20,412 nucleotides of DNA, taken from a virus. The DNA is taken from positions 1-20,412 of the IMG/VR virus record IMGVR_UViG_3300023179_005199. One strand, given 5' to 3'. The notes beneath the pieces are model-generated. The model ran no database searches. It worked only from the letters and a program-made list of their open reading frames with translations, and was not told the origin of the DNA. Shown in pieces: positions 1-6,423 of the stretch; the first letter of the stretch is position 1, and each line of letters opens with the position of its first letter. Position numbers and translations under genes: made by a program.

Positions 1-268
1 GTTTACGCCATTCAGGATATACCCATGTTCCGCAATTGCAAGCATAATTTCGGTCATTTATTTTTAAGACCATTAGGGTGCCGATAGGAATACCTTCACG
101 GATAAGAAAAATAATGTTTTGAATATTATCAGGATTATATATCCAATACTGCATTGCCCCATATGTTGAATAGGTATGATGTGTTCGACACATTTTGATA
201 GCACGACGAATACCATCTGGTGTGGAAAACGAACGAACATTAAAAATTCCGATATTATTATCAAACAT
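1..268 (-). CDS. GNAT-like acetyltransferase, N-terminal part (runs off the window)
   Basis: The frame is open from an ATG at 268 to the left window edge, giving 89 codons without a stop. The protein begins MFDNNIGIFNVRSF and ends at the edge with NCGTWVYPEWRK. A strand with G-T-L-M-V followed by GTWVYPEWRK resembles the beta4 to motif A region of GNAT acetyltransferases, where the acetyl-CoA loop would come next but lies outside the window. The family call is therefore an inference from a fragment. A sigma70-like promoter lies just upstream (279-306). There is no Shine-Dalgarno sequence. Substrate unknown. Confidence 0.6.
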   Translation of the reverse strand, partial: MFDNNIGIFNVRSFSTPDGIRRAIKMCRTHHTYSTYGAMQYWIYNPDNIQNIIFLIREGIPIGTLMVLKINDRNYACNCGTWVYPEWRK

Positions 269-278
269 ATGTGGCTAT

Positions 279-306
279 ATGTTAGCAGTTTTTAATCACT
301 TGTCAA
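279..306 (-). promoter_or_regulatory. sigma70-type promoter for the GNAT-like gene
   Basis: On the minus strand TTGACA (306-301) is followed after 16 bases by TAACAT (284-279). The ATG at 268 lies 10 bases beyond the -10 box, so the leader would be only a few bases long. Confidence 0.6.
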
Positions 307-309
307 CGA

Positions 310-1029
310 CTAAATTTCTTTGAGTTGCATATCACCTTCCAATGTCTCCACAAAACATGTAGAATTTTCCACAAAATCCCCTGTATTATAATAATTAACC
401 TCTCCTAATTTAAAGGCAGGAGTATGGATATGTCCGCATAAGATACTGTCAACTTTATGATTTTTTGCATAATCAATCAAAGTATCTTCAAATGAATTGA
501 CATATCCTACCACTTCTTTAGTTTTACTTTTAAGAAATTTGCTAAGTGACCAGTAGCCTAATCCAAATTTATGACGAATTAAATTAAACTTGACATTGAA
601 TTTGATTAAACTTTCATACAACATGCTACCAATCCACTGCAACCATTTATTGCATTTAATAATTCCGTCAAACTGGTGTCCATGAATAAGCATCACCCGT
701 TCACCTTTAACCGTAGTATGGATATATTTTTCCTTAATAAAAATTTCCCCAAAACTTTGATTTTCAAATGAATATAAAAATTCATCATGATTGCCAATCA
801 AGTAAACAATATTAACCCCTCTACGGGATAGTCGAAAAATCTTTTGAACGAAAGTGTTCGCATCTTCATGCCATTCAAATTTTCGTTTTAGCTTCCATCC
901 GTCAATAATATCCCCAACTAGAAAAATATTTTCAAACTCATTATCTCTGATAAAATTGAGCAATTTCCATAACTTTGTATGTGATAAGCCTAGATGCACA
1001 TCAGAAATAAATAATGATCTATATTTCAT
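310..1029 (-). CDS. Calcineurin-like metallophosphoesterase, LpxH-like (UDP-2,3-diacylglucosamine hydrolase family)
   Basis: A 239-residue protein with the full metallophosphoesterase motif set in order: SDVHLG (D10, H12), GDIIDGW (D40), GNHDE (N80, H81, D82), HGHQFD (H116, H118) and GHIHTP (H200, H202). These residues bind the two catalytic metals. The GDIIDGW form and the overall length fit the LpxH-like branch (COG2908), whose bacterial members remove UMP from UDP-2,3-diacylglucosamine in lipid A synthesis. Whether this phage copy acts on a lipid A precursor, another nucleotide diphosphate or a phosphodiester is not visible. No signal peptide or membrane segment is seen. It follows the lipoprotein gene by three bases, probably in one transcript. 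The ATG at 1029 precedes motif I directly and has no Shine-Dalgarno. Confidence 0.85.
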   Translation of the reverse strand: MKYRSLFISDVHLGLSHTKLWKLLNFIRDNEFENIFLVGDIIDGWKLKRKFEWHEDANTFVQKIFRLSRRGVNIVYLIGNHDEFLYSFENQSFGEIFIKEKYIHTTVKGERVMLIHGHQFDGIIKCNKWLQWIGSMLYESLIKFNVKFNLIRHKFGLGYWSLSKFLKSKTKEVVGYVNSFEDTLIDYAKNHKVDSILCGHIHTPAFKLGEVNYYNTGDFVENSTCFVETLEGDMQLKEI

Positions 1030-1032
1030 TGG

Positions 1033-1239
1033 TTAAAATTGTGAGAGTTGTTTTTCTAGCTTGCTGATACTTTCTTGCGAATACCAGATTTCGTCTTTAT
1101 CTTGGCTGGTATAAATTCCTTCTTTAGTTTGAACCCGTGTATGGGGAGATAGAATTAACACCTTTGGTTGGTAGATATTTTGCCCCACTTGAGAATGAGT
1201 ACAGGAGACTAAAAATAGGATTAAAAATAATTTTTTCAT
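1033..1239 (-). CDS. Small lipoprotein, candidate outer-membrane spanin (Rz1-like)
   Basis: A 68-residue protein with a short lipoprotein signal: positive start MKK, hydrophobic LFLILFLV and a lipobox ending in Cys13 (LVSC). The mature part is about 56 residues and contains VQTKEGIYTSQDKDEIWYS and a charged C-terminal helix. It starts one base after the stop of the 85-residue gene upstream, which is helical and charged. Small lipoproteins encoded directly after a small coiled-coil membrane protein are typical of two-component spanins, which fuse inner and outer membranes at lysis in Gram-negative hosts. The spanin role is inferred from size, signal and neighbourhood only. The lipoprotein call itself is firm. 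Confidence 0.65.
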   Translation of the reverse strand: MKKLFLILFLVSCTHSQVGQNIYQPKVLILSPHTRVQTKEGIYTSQDKDEIWYSQESISKLEKQLSQF

Positions 1240-1240
1240 A

Positions 1241-1498
1241 TTATGGATGCTGTGCCTTCCAATCGTCTAGGAATAGTTTTTTCTTTTTTTGCGTTTCGAT
1301 AACTTCGTTCATAACATCATCTGCTTCCTGTTGTGATTTGCTATCTGCATTTTTTCTTAAACTCTCACGTTTTTCGCTTAATTTATGTAAGGTTGTTTCA
1401 AAAGAATTAATAATATCGAAAAATAATGACTGATTTTTTAACTTATAAAATTGTATCAATAATTGTAGTAAAGCAGAAATCATTTCAATAATACCCAT
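1241..1498 (-). CDS. Small helical protein with hydrophobic N-terminus, candidate inner-membrane spanin
   Basis: An 85-residue protein. Residues 3-18 (IIEMISALLQLLIQFY) are hydrophobic but contain a glutamate, so this could be a weak membrane anchor or an amphipathic helix. The rest is strongly charged and helical (heptad-like Lys/Glu/Leu pattern, residues 20-80) and ends in KKKKLFLDDWKAQHP. Order and spacing with the following lipoprotein gene (gap of one base) match a spanin pair. It is shorter than the usual i-spanin and the membrane segment is doubtful. No enzyme motif is visible. Confidence 0.55.
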   Translation of the reverse strand: MGIIEMISALLQLLIQFYKLKNQSLFFDIINSFETTLHKLSEKRESLRKNADSKSQQEADDVMNEVIETQKKKKLFLDDWKAQHP

Positions 1499-1506
1499 TA
1501 CGGTAT

Positions 1507-1884
1507 TTACTTTAAATAATTAATAAACCCATCCCATAAATCTTTAAAAATAATTTTAATAGAACCATAATCATCGAGCAACAATGCATCTTGTAAATCT
1601 TTATGTTTACACATGAACAATGATATAACTTCTGAACTGCATGTATATACCTCGTCAAAAATATCATAATCCTCTAAACGTCTAATATCGTCGCAACTAT
1701 TCAGCTTAATATCCATCCATCTATCACCCTTTGACAGTGCAAGATATAATGCTAAGGAGGATGAACCGAATTTATAGACTAATCTACGGGGTCGAATGCA
1801 TTCAGGGCATACTATATCCCATCCTTCCTTCTGAGATAGAAGGTTTTTAATAACATTCAATAAAGAACTATCAATTTGAGGCAT
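1507..1884 (-). CDS. Hypothetical protein with a CPEC motif
   Basis: A 125-residue protein I do not recognise. It has a CPEC pair near residue 26 followed by IRPRR, and further cysteines in CDDIRRL, YTCSSE and FMCKHKD. A zinc site is possible but there is no clean second CxxC. The protein ends in an aromatic, helical tail (DLWDGFINYLK). It is the first gene after its own promoter at 1893-1920 and is followed 8 bases later by the candidate spanin genes, so it may belong to a lysis cassette; this is position-based only. The start at 1884 lies 8 bases after the -10 box. Confidence 0.6.
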   Translation of the reverse strand: MPQIDSSLLNVIKNLLSQKEGWDIVCPECIRPRRLVYKFGSSSLALYLALSKGDRWMDIKLNSCDDIRRLEDYDIFDEVYTCSSEVISLFMCKHKDLQDALLLDDYGSIKIIFKDLWDGFINYLK

Positions 1885-1892
1885 ACCTGACT

Positions 1893-1920
1893 ATTTTACA
1901 CTATCATAGATAGTTGTCAA
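1893..1920 (-). promoter_or_regulatory. sigma70-type promoter for the 1884-to-310 gene cluster
   Basis: Minus-strand TTGACA (1920-1915), 16 bases, TAAAAT (1898-1893). The -35 box overlaps the nrdB stop codon. The ATG at 1884 follows 8 bases after the -10 box, implying a nearly leaderless mRNA. Confidence 0.65.
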
Positions 1921-3002
1921 AACATATCTGCAATATCTTCTTCAGAAATATCATTGTTAATAGAATTTAATTTATAACTGGTGATAGTGTGTGATTCTTG
2001 TGGCGCAACTTGTGTTCTCACTTCGTTACCTTCCCCGTCAGTACCAAAATAGGGATTGATCCATGATCCGAGAGGATTACGTTTAGTCTCAAATATTTTA
2101 CGATACCCAATAGATTGTAGTCTATTGTTTGCAATCCATTCGATATAAGAATCAAGAATATCCGCATTCAATCCGATCATGTTTCCCTTGGAGAAAATAT
2201 ATGCAGACCAAACCTTTTCAGCCTGTACTGCTTCCCCAAATGCAGTATAAACCTTGTCTTCAAAGGAGGAATTATTAATTAAATCATAAAAACCTTCTTC
2301 TTCATTCTTTTTTAAGATTGAGAAAATATTTTGGAAGTTTGCAACGTGTAGATTTTCATCACGCGCAATCTCTTTAACAATATCCGCCGATTTAAACCCA
2401 AACTTTGAACCAAAATAGAAACTGGTTACAAAGCTCGTATAGAATAAAACACCTTCCGTGATATAATTCTGAATAACAGTATTGAGAATATCTGTTTTCT
2501 TATCAGAACTATCGTCTTCAAATAACTGATCATATGCAGTCACAATCGTTTGTGCTCTATCAGTGATATTCTTATCTTGTAAAATGGAATCAAAGAACTG
2601 TGTCATGTTCTTATCCATCAATGATTTAAGGATATGTGTGTAGGAGAACGAATGAATAGAAGTCTCACAGAATGAATGAACTGATAGAGAATCTTCTAAT
2701 TCTTCATTTGTTACATTCTGTTTAAGGACATCCAAGCCTCTCATCAACAACGAGTCAATAAGAGTTTGGACGCGGAGATTTGTGTCAAAAATAAACCGCT
2801 CCGTTTCCGATAGTCCCCGATATTTAGGACGATCTTCTAAGAGACTGATTCGTTCAGGCATCCATAAGAACTGCTTCTGTTTCCGTGCCAATTCAGCAAA
2901 TACAGGATATTTAGGATTATCATATCTTTGGATTCCAAGAGGATCGCCCAAAAATAGAATGTTGTTCTTCCGAGGTTCAAAATTAAATATAGTTCTTTTC
3001 AT
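1917..3002 (-). CDS. nrdB: Class I ribonucleoside-diphosphate reductase, beta subunit
   Basis: A 361-residue radical-generating subunit that houses the dimetal centre and tyrosyl radical and passes the radical to NrdA. Recognisable ligands: D83 (TLIDSL), E113 and H117 (CETSIHSFSYTHI), E183 (ITEGVLFY), E216 and H219 (RDENLH). Y121 is the expected radical tyrosine, W47 (FLWMPE) matches the radical-transfer tryptophan and Y343 (ITSYKL) the mobile C-terminal tyrosine. The acidic, aromatic tail EEDIADMF would dock into NrdA. The odd feature is the second motif: family members have E-x-x-H, while here one extra residue gives E-T-S-I-H, with spacing on both sides otherwise conserved. The gene follows nrdA by three bases in one operon. 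Confidence 0.97.
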   Translation of the reverse strand: MKRTIFNFEPRKNNILFLGDPLGIQRYDNPKYPVFAELARKQKQFLWMPERISLLEDRPKYRGLSETERFIFDTNLRVQTLIDSLLMRGLDVLKQNVTNEELEDSLSVHSFCETSIHSFSYTHILKSLMDKNMTQFFDSILQDKNITDRAQTIVTAYDQLFEDDSSDKKTDILNTVIQNYITEGVLFYTSFVTSFYFGSKFGFKSADIVKEIARDENLHVANFQNIFSILKKNEEEGFYDLINNSSFEDKVYTAFGEAVQAEKVWSAYIFSKGNMIGLNADILDSYIEWIANNRLQSIGYRKIFETKRNPLGSWINPYFGTDGEGNEVRTQVAPQESHTITSYKLNSINNDISEEDIADMF

Positions 3003-3005
3003 AAA

Positions 3006-5258
3006 TTAAACGGAACAAGCCCCACTTTCACATCCACCTGAAACATCTGACAAATTATGCACATTACCGTCATCAGAATTTGTATAATAAATCGTCTTGA
3101 GTCCCCATTTATATGCATTTGCCATATCTCTTAAAATAACAGGGGAAGGAATCTGTCCCTTATCATATAGGGAATAGTTATAATTAAGGTTAGTTGATAT
3201 TCCCATATCATCAAATTTCTGAACAATAGCCATCATTTTTAAATGATCTGTATTATCTGCATTCTCAAATGCATATTCATAATTCCATCTCTTATTGTTT
3301 GGAGTAATGATAGGGAAATATTTAGAATTGTTCTTCTTTGCAATGAATCGAGAACGGGGGCGTTCAAGTCCATTAGTAGAGTCCGTACATAGACTAGATG
3401 CCTCACAAGGCATGAATGCTGTCACTGTGGCATTACGCAATCCCCATTCTTTAATATCTGCCCGTAACTGCTCCCAATCCTTTAAAGGGTTATTAGGAAT
3501 GAAGGTGTCAATCTCCTTGGCATATGTATCAATAGGAAGAATTCCTTGTGAATACTTTGTTTTATGGAACCATTCGCATTTACCTTTTTCCTTTGCTAAG
3601 AGATTAGATGCCGTTAATAAATAATATTGGAACTTTTCAAAGAACATGTGAGCTTCTGTTCTTGCTTCTTCAGAAGAGTATTTAAGTCCTTTCTTTGCTA
3701 ACCATGCAGCGAAATTTGTAATACCAACTCCTAATGATCTGTATTTGGTGGCGAAGTTTTCCGCAGGTAAACAGAAATAATCTTGGTATGAAATCAAATT
3801 ATCAAGCATACGAACCGCAATATTACAAATTCTTGATAATTCTTCATCAGTCTTGATATTAATTGGATTCACCGCACAAAGAATACAAATACCTAATTGT
3901 CCTTCAGGATCATTTAGATGCTTCATCGGCTTTGTTGGATGTAGTACTTCCTGACAGAGATTAGCCATAGAAATAGTTTCTAAGAAAGAACTATGGGTAT
4001 TAGCATGGTCAATATTTAAAATATACAATCTTCCTGTCTCGATTCGGAACTTATTAAACAAGTCGAATAAATGGCGAGCATCTATTTGCTTCTTCATTTT
4101 GATACGAGGATTATTCTCTGCCTTGATATAAAGAGCATCAAATTCTGGTGTACCATAGGTGCGCTCTAATTCAGGAACTTCATGGGAATTGAAAAGAGTG
4201 ATTACTCCTTTATTCTTATATCTATCATAGAAGATTTTACTAAATGCAATAGAATAATCAATTTCTCCTACACGATTTTCAGCAGGGCGCAATGCATCCT
4301 TCAATTGCACAATTTCTTCAATCTCATAGTCCCATATAGGCACAGTGACAGTTGCAGCCCCGCTGCGCGTCGAGCCTTGTAGCCATGCCTTCACAGTATC
4401 TTGAATAATACGTAAGAAACCTATTTTGCCTGTATGAATATTCTCTCCACCCCTGATTGGTGCGCCTACGGGACGCATTTTAGTCATGTTTACACCGATT
4501 CCGTATCTTTTCGCTGTAGCCTTTGCAATCACTTCATACCCTGTAGAAATCTCATCAATACTGTCTCCCATATCCAGAAGCAAACAACTTGCAAAAGATT
4601 TGAGATTGGTACGAACACCTGCAAATACCGGAGTTGGAAGAGAAATCTTGTGAGTGGAAAATGCATCATATGCATCCCGAATCATAACCTTTTCAGTATG
4701 GAATAATGTCATTGCAATAAGCATATATGCAAAATTAGGAGTTTCATATACTGTTTTATCGGTAATATTCTTAACAAGATATTTGTCCACTACTTGTGAT
4801 AGTCCTGAATACTTAAATAAGAAATCACGTTCATGATTAATATATTTTCCTAAGTCATTTATTTCTTCTTTAGTGAACCAAGCAAGTAGTTCATCTGTAT
4901 AGCGTTTATGCTTTACATTATTTTTAATAAATTCATAAAAATCAGGGGGTTCAATACCACCCCATACTTCTTTTCTTAATTCATAATTTAAAAGATTAGC
5001 CGCAGCAATTTGATAATTTGGAGTGCTTTCAGTGATAAGGGTAACAGTGGCTTCAATCAATCCTTTATGAATATCCCGTGTAGTAATGCCATTACGGATA
5101 TTAGTATGGAAAGCTAAACCAATTTCATCTTCTCTTACGTCTCTAACTCCTTCACATGCCCATTTTATTATTTTATTTGTTTTTTCTGCATCAAATTTTT
5201 CTGTGCGTCCGTCTCTTTTTTTAACAAGTATCTCCATATTCGTGTTATGCTTTATCAT
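3006..5258 (-). CDS. nrdA: Class I ribonucleoside-diphosphate reductase, alpha subunit
   Basis: A 750-residue catalytic subunit reducing ribonucleoside diphosphates to deoxy forms for phage DNA synthesis. Residues about 8-95 form an ATP-cone (VKKRDGRTEKFD). Catalytic residues fit the E. coli pattern: C225 (FASCLLLD), N433/C435/E437 (NLCQEV), C458 (GICILC; C435 to C458 spacing is identical to E. coli 439-462), the radical-transfer pair Y724-Y725 (KTIYYTN) and C-terminal redox cysteines C743 and C748 (CESGACSV). It therefore appears intact, with a full allosteric cone. The start at 5258 is used here; an internal ATG at 5237 (MEILVKKRDG) is equally plausible by comparison with E. coli. Neither has a Shine-Dalgarno. 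An AATAAATA box lies 10 bases upstream of 5258 (5269-5276). Confidence 0.97.
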   Translation of the reverse strand: MIKHNTNMEILVKKRDGRTEKFDAEKTNKIIKWACEGVRDVREDEIGLAFHTNIRNGITTRDIHKGLIEATVTLITESTPNYQIAAANLLNYELRKEVWGGIEPPDFYEFIKNNVKHKRYTDELLAWFTKEEINDLGKYINHERDFLFKYSGLSQVVDKYLVKNITDKTVYETPNFAYMLIAMTLFHTEKVMIRDAYDAFSTHKISLPTPVFAGVRTNLKSFASCLLLDMGDSIDEISTGYEVIAKATAKRYGIGVNMTKMRPVGAPIRGGENIHTGKIGFLRIIQDTVKAWLQGSTRSGAATVTVPIWDYEIEEIVQLKDALRPAENRVGEIDYSIAFSKIFYDRYKNKGVITLFNSHEVPELERTYGTPEFDALYIKAENNPRIKMKKQIDARHLFDLFNKFRIETGRLYILNIDHANTHSSFLETISMANLCQEVLHPTKPMKHLNDPEGQLGICILCAVNPINIKTDEELSRICNIAVRMLDNLISYQDYFCLPAENFATKYRSLGVGITNFAAWLAKKGLKYSSEEARTEAHMFFEKFQYYLLTASNLLAKEKGKCEWFHKTKYSQGILPIDTYAKEIDTFIPNNPLKDWEQLRADIKEWGLRNATVTAFMPCEASSLCTDSTNGLERPRSRFIAKKNNSKYFPIITPNNKRWNYEYAFENADNTDHLKMMAIVQKFDDMGISTNLNYNYSLYDKGQIPSPVILRDMANAYKWGLKTIYYTNSDDGNVHNLSDVSGGCESGACSV

Positions 5259-5268
5259 GTGTGAATGT

Positions 5269-5293
5269 TATTTATTCACTGTACAAGAGTACA
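5269..5293 (-). promoter_or_regulatory. Possible control region of nrdAB: AATAAATA box and short inverted repeat
   Basis: Upstream of nrdA lies AATAAATA (5276-5269, minus strand), similar to boxes found before other genes here. Just beyond it is an inverted repeat TGTAC-4-GTACA (5280-5293). It does not match the NrdR box pattern I know. The promoter role is a guess. Confidence 0.3.
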
Positions 5294-5335
5294 ATGTAAC
5301 ATTTCTGCGAGGTCATTTCCAACTTTAAAGTAAAC

Positions 5336-5368
5336 AAAAAAGGCGAGTCTTTTGGACTCGCCTTTTTC
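5336..5368 (-). terminator. Strong rho-independent terminator after the tRNA-like RNA unit (works in both directions)
   Basis: A 9-bp perfect stem, AGGCGAGTC (5341-5349) with GACTCGCCT (5355-5363), loop TTTTG. On the minus strand it is followed by six T (5341-5336), directly downstream of the 5372-5496 RNA. A T run also follows on the plus strand. Confidence 0.9.
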
Positions 5369-5371
5369 TTC

Positions 5372-5496
5372 AGATTTCGTTTTACGTCGCTCTACCAATT
5401 GAGCTATATCTCTATTAAGTTTTAAACAGGTAGAGATAGAAGGGATCGAACCAACAACCAACGGCTTAAAATGCGGATATTTGCAGTATGAAATCT
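5372..5496 (-). ncRNA. tRNA-mimic RNA with circularly permuted tRNA-Lys-like core (module 4; Y RNA/YrlA-like)
   Basis: Closing stem AGATTTC (5496-5490) with GAAATCT (5378-5372), 7 perfect pairs. Inside, on the 5' side, lies ACTGCAAATA (5487-5478), the motif shared by four other modules. Then come tRNA parts in permuted order. First GCATTTTAAGCCGT (5474-5461, anticodon-like arm with TTT at 5470-5468), variable TGGTT, T-arm GTTGG-TTCGATC-CCTTC (5455-5439), acceptor 3' strand TATCTCT (5438-5432) and ACC. After a spacer come acceptor 5' strand AGAGATA (5413-5407), TA, D-arm GCTC-AATTGGTA-GAGC, G and ACG (to 5385). Acceptor and D stems pair perfectly with canonical lengths; the T stem has two U-U mismatches. 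Joining ACG to GC gives a perfect 5-bp anticodon stem. In the alternative fold, TTTTA/TAAAA and CGT/ACG pair as the stem below the tRNA-like domain, as in bacterial YrlA RNAs. Promoter at 5624-5652, terminator directly after. Confidence 0.75.
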
Positions 5497-5501
5497 TATT
5501 C

Positions 5502-5614
5502 AGAGCACTAACTTTTTGACCTTTACCAAACACTAAGTTATGAAGTGAGACGAATCGAACGCTCTCGGTTCTTGTTTACAATAAGAGTTTGTTTATATTT
5601 GCTGTGTATGCTCT
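5502..5614 (-). ncRNA. Second tRNA-elbow-like RNA of the same family (module 5)
   Basis: Closing stem AGAGCA (5614-5609) with TGCTCT (5507-5502). The shared motif ACAGCAAATA lies at 5605-5596. An inner stem AACTCTT/AAAAGTT (6 of 7 pairs) follows. Inside is a T-arm-like hairpin with loop TTCGATT flanked by GAGAGCG and CGTCTC (one bulged G), then a short hairpin CACT/AGTG in the place of a closed acceptor stem, then TTTGGTAAAGG, whose GG could meet the T-loop as in a tRNA elbow. There is no recognisable D stem and no full acceptor stem, so it is not a functional tRNA. It is the first module of the transcript that continues into module 4. Confidence 0.55.
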
Positions 5615-5623
5615 ACTCCTTCT

Positions 5624-5652
5624 ATTATACGACACATTCCCATTCAATGCAA
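5624..5652 (-). promoter_or_regulatory. sigma70-type promoter of the tRNA-like RNA unit
   Basis: Minus strand TTGCAT (5652-5647), 17 bases, TATAAT (5629-5624). Predicted start near 5617, a few bases before the closing stem of module 5. The transcript would run to the terminator at 5336-5368, about 280 nucleotides. Confidence 0.8.
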
Positions 5653-5658
5653 GTATTT

Positions 5659-5688
5659 TTTACACTTTTTGAACAGCAAAAGTAAATA
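5659..5688 (+). promoter_or_regulatory. Possible promoter of the GIY-YIG gene giving a leaderless mRNA
   Basis: TTTACA (5659-5664), 18 bases, TAAATA (5683-5688). The ATG at 5695 lies 6 bases beyond the -10 box, where transcription would start. The -10 is also part of a GTAAATAAATA box like those before other genes. Confidence 0.45.
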
Positions 5689-5694
5689 AATAGT

Positions 5695-6288
5695 ATGGAT
5701 AAAGCATACATATATGGAATTAGAAACTGTATTGATAATAAAATATATATTGGATCAACAAAAAACGCTAAAGCAAGAAAATATAGTCATTTTCGCCAAT
5801 TAAAATTAGGAAATCATTTTAATATTCATTTGCAGAGAGCATATGAAAAATATAAAAAGAATGCCTTTCATTTTTTTATTATAGAGGAATGTGCCCCTGA
5901 AAGTAGATACCAACAAGAAGTTTTAAATATCAAAAAATTTAATAGTTTTAATCGTTCACAAGGATATAACATCTATGAACCAAATGATAATAAATTTAAA
6001 TGCTCTCAAGCAACCATTGATAAATTGATCCAAACTAATATAGATACAAAACGTTCTATAGGTGTTGATTGTTATTTTCTCGATAACTTGAAGTTTTATA
6101 AAAGTTATGATTCTATAAAACAATGTGGATTAGATTTAAACATTAAAAATAGCACCATTATTTGTAATATATTACAAAATAAAAATAACAGATTAAGTTA
6201 TAAAGGTTATACCTTTTTTTATAAAGATCAGCAACCATTTCCAAGAATATCTCCTAAACAAAGGGATATGCAAAAACACCATAGATGA
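5695..6288 (+). CDS. Free-standing GIY-YIG homing endonuclease
   Basis: A 197-residue protein. The GIY-YIG nuclease domain occupies roughly residues 1-95: IYGIRN near the start, KIYIGSTKN about ten residues on, an Arg/Lys/His stretch (KARKYSHFRQLKLG) and a later Glu in the QQEVLNI region that would fit the metal-binding glutamate. The C-terminal part (about 125-185, FLDNLKFYKSYDSIKQ to GYTFFYK) resembles NUMOD1/IENR1-type DNA-binding repeats. Such proteins cut one DNA site and spread by repair copying. It lies alone on the plus strand between two minus-strand RNA units and shares a terminator with one of them; its stop codon is inside that stem. The target site is not known. Confidence 0.85.
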   Translation: MDKAYIYGIRNCIDNKIYIGSTKNAKARKYSHFRQLKLGNHFNIHLQRAYEKYKKNAFHFFIIEECAPESRYQQEVLNIKKFNSFNRSQGYNIYEPNDNKFKCSQATIDKLIQTNIDTKRSIGVDCYFLDNLKFYKSYDSIKQCGLDLNIKNSTIICNILQNKNNRLSYKGYTFFYKDQQPFPRISPKQRDMQKHHR

Positions 6289-6308
6289 TTTTATCTATGG
6301 TGTTTTTG
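6271..6308. terminator. Bidirectional terminator shared by the GIY-YIG gene and the three-module RNA unit
   Basis: A perfect 16-bp stem, CAAAAACACCATAGAT (6271-6286) with its complement at 6293-6308, loop GATTTT. T runs are present at the 3' arm on both strands. The GIY-YIG stop codon (6286-6288) falls in it. Confidence 0.9.
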
Positions 6309-6310
6309 TC

Positions 6311-6356
6311 AGAAACGTTTTTGCGTATAAAAAATAATATTTGCTGTAACGATTCT
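6311..6356 (-). ncRNA. Structured RNA module 3 (Y RNA-like stem with ACAGCAAATA motif)
   Basis: Closing stem AGAATCG (6356-6350) with CGTTTCT (6317-6311), 6 of 7 pairs (one T-T). The motif ACAGCAAATA (6347-6338) follows after two bases, then a hairpin of five U-A pairs with loop ATACGC. No tRNA-like domain. Smallest of the five modules. Confidence 0.55.
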
Positions 6357-6361
6357 TATCC

Positions 6362-6417
6362 AAGATTCAGTTTGTTTTTTTAACCAAAAAAAAAATAATA
6401 TTTGCTGTATGAATCTT
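6362..6417 (-). ncRNA. Structured RNA module 2 (Y RNA-like stem with ACAGCAAATA motif)
   Basis: Closing stem AAGATTC (6417-6411) with GAATCTT (6368-6362), 7 perfect pairs. The motif ACAGCAAATA is at 6408-6399, followed by an inner T-run/A-run hairpin with loop GGTT. No tRNA-like domain. Confidence 0.6.
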
Positions 6418-6423
6418 TTCATC

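Noticed and set aside
73-264. Hydrophobic 63-codon frame at the left edge, minus strand
   Set aside because: It is an alternative frame of the GNAT-like gene, whose frame is open to the edge and has its own promoter.
2893-2902. CAGCAAATA-like match inside nrdB
   Set aside because: It has no flanking stem and encodes conserved residues, so it is chance.
5280-5293. NrdR box upstream of nrdA
   Set aside because: The inverted repeat TGTAC/GTACA does not fit the NrdR box pattern; kept only as an undefined inverted repeat.
5276-5533. Open frame across the tRNA-like RNA region on the minus strand
   Set aside because: It reads through the terminator and T-arm and has no protein-like pattern; RNA structure explains this stretch better.
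5372-5614. Group I intron or tmRNA as the explanation of the split tRNA pieces
   Set aside because: There is no room for a group I core, and a tmRNA would lack a standard D stem and would encode a tag peptide; the D-arm here is fully canonical.
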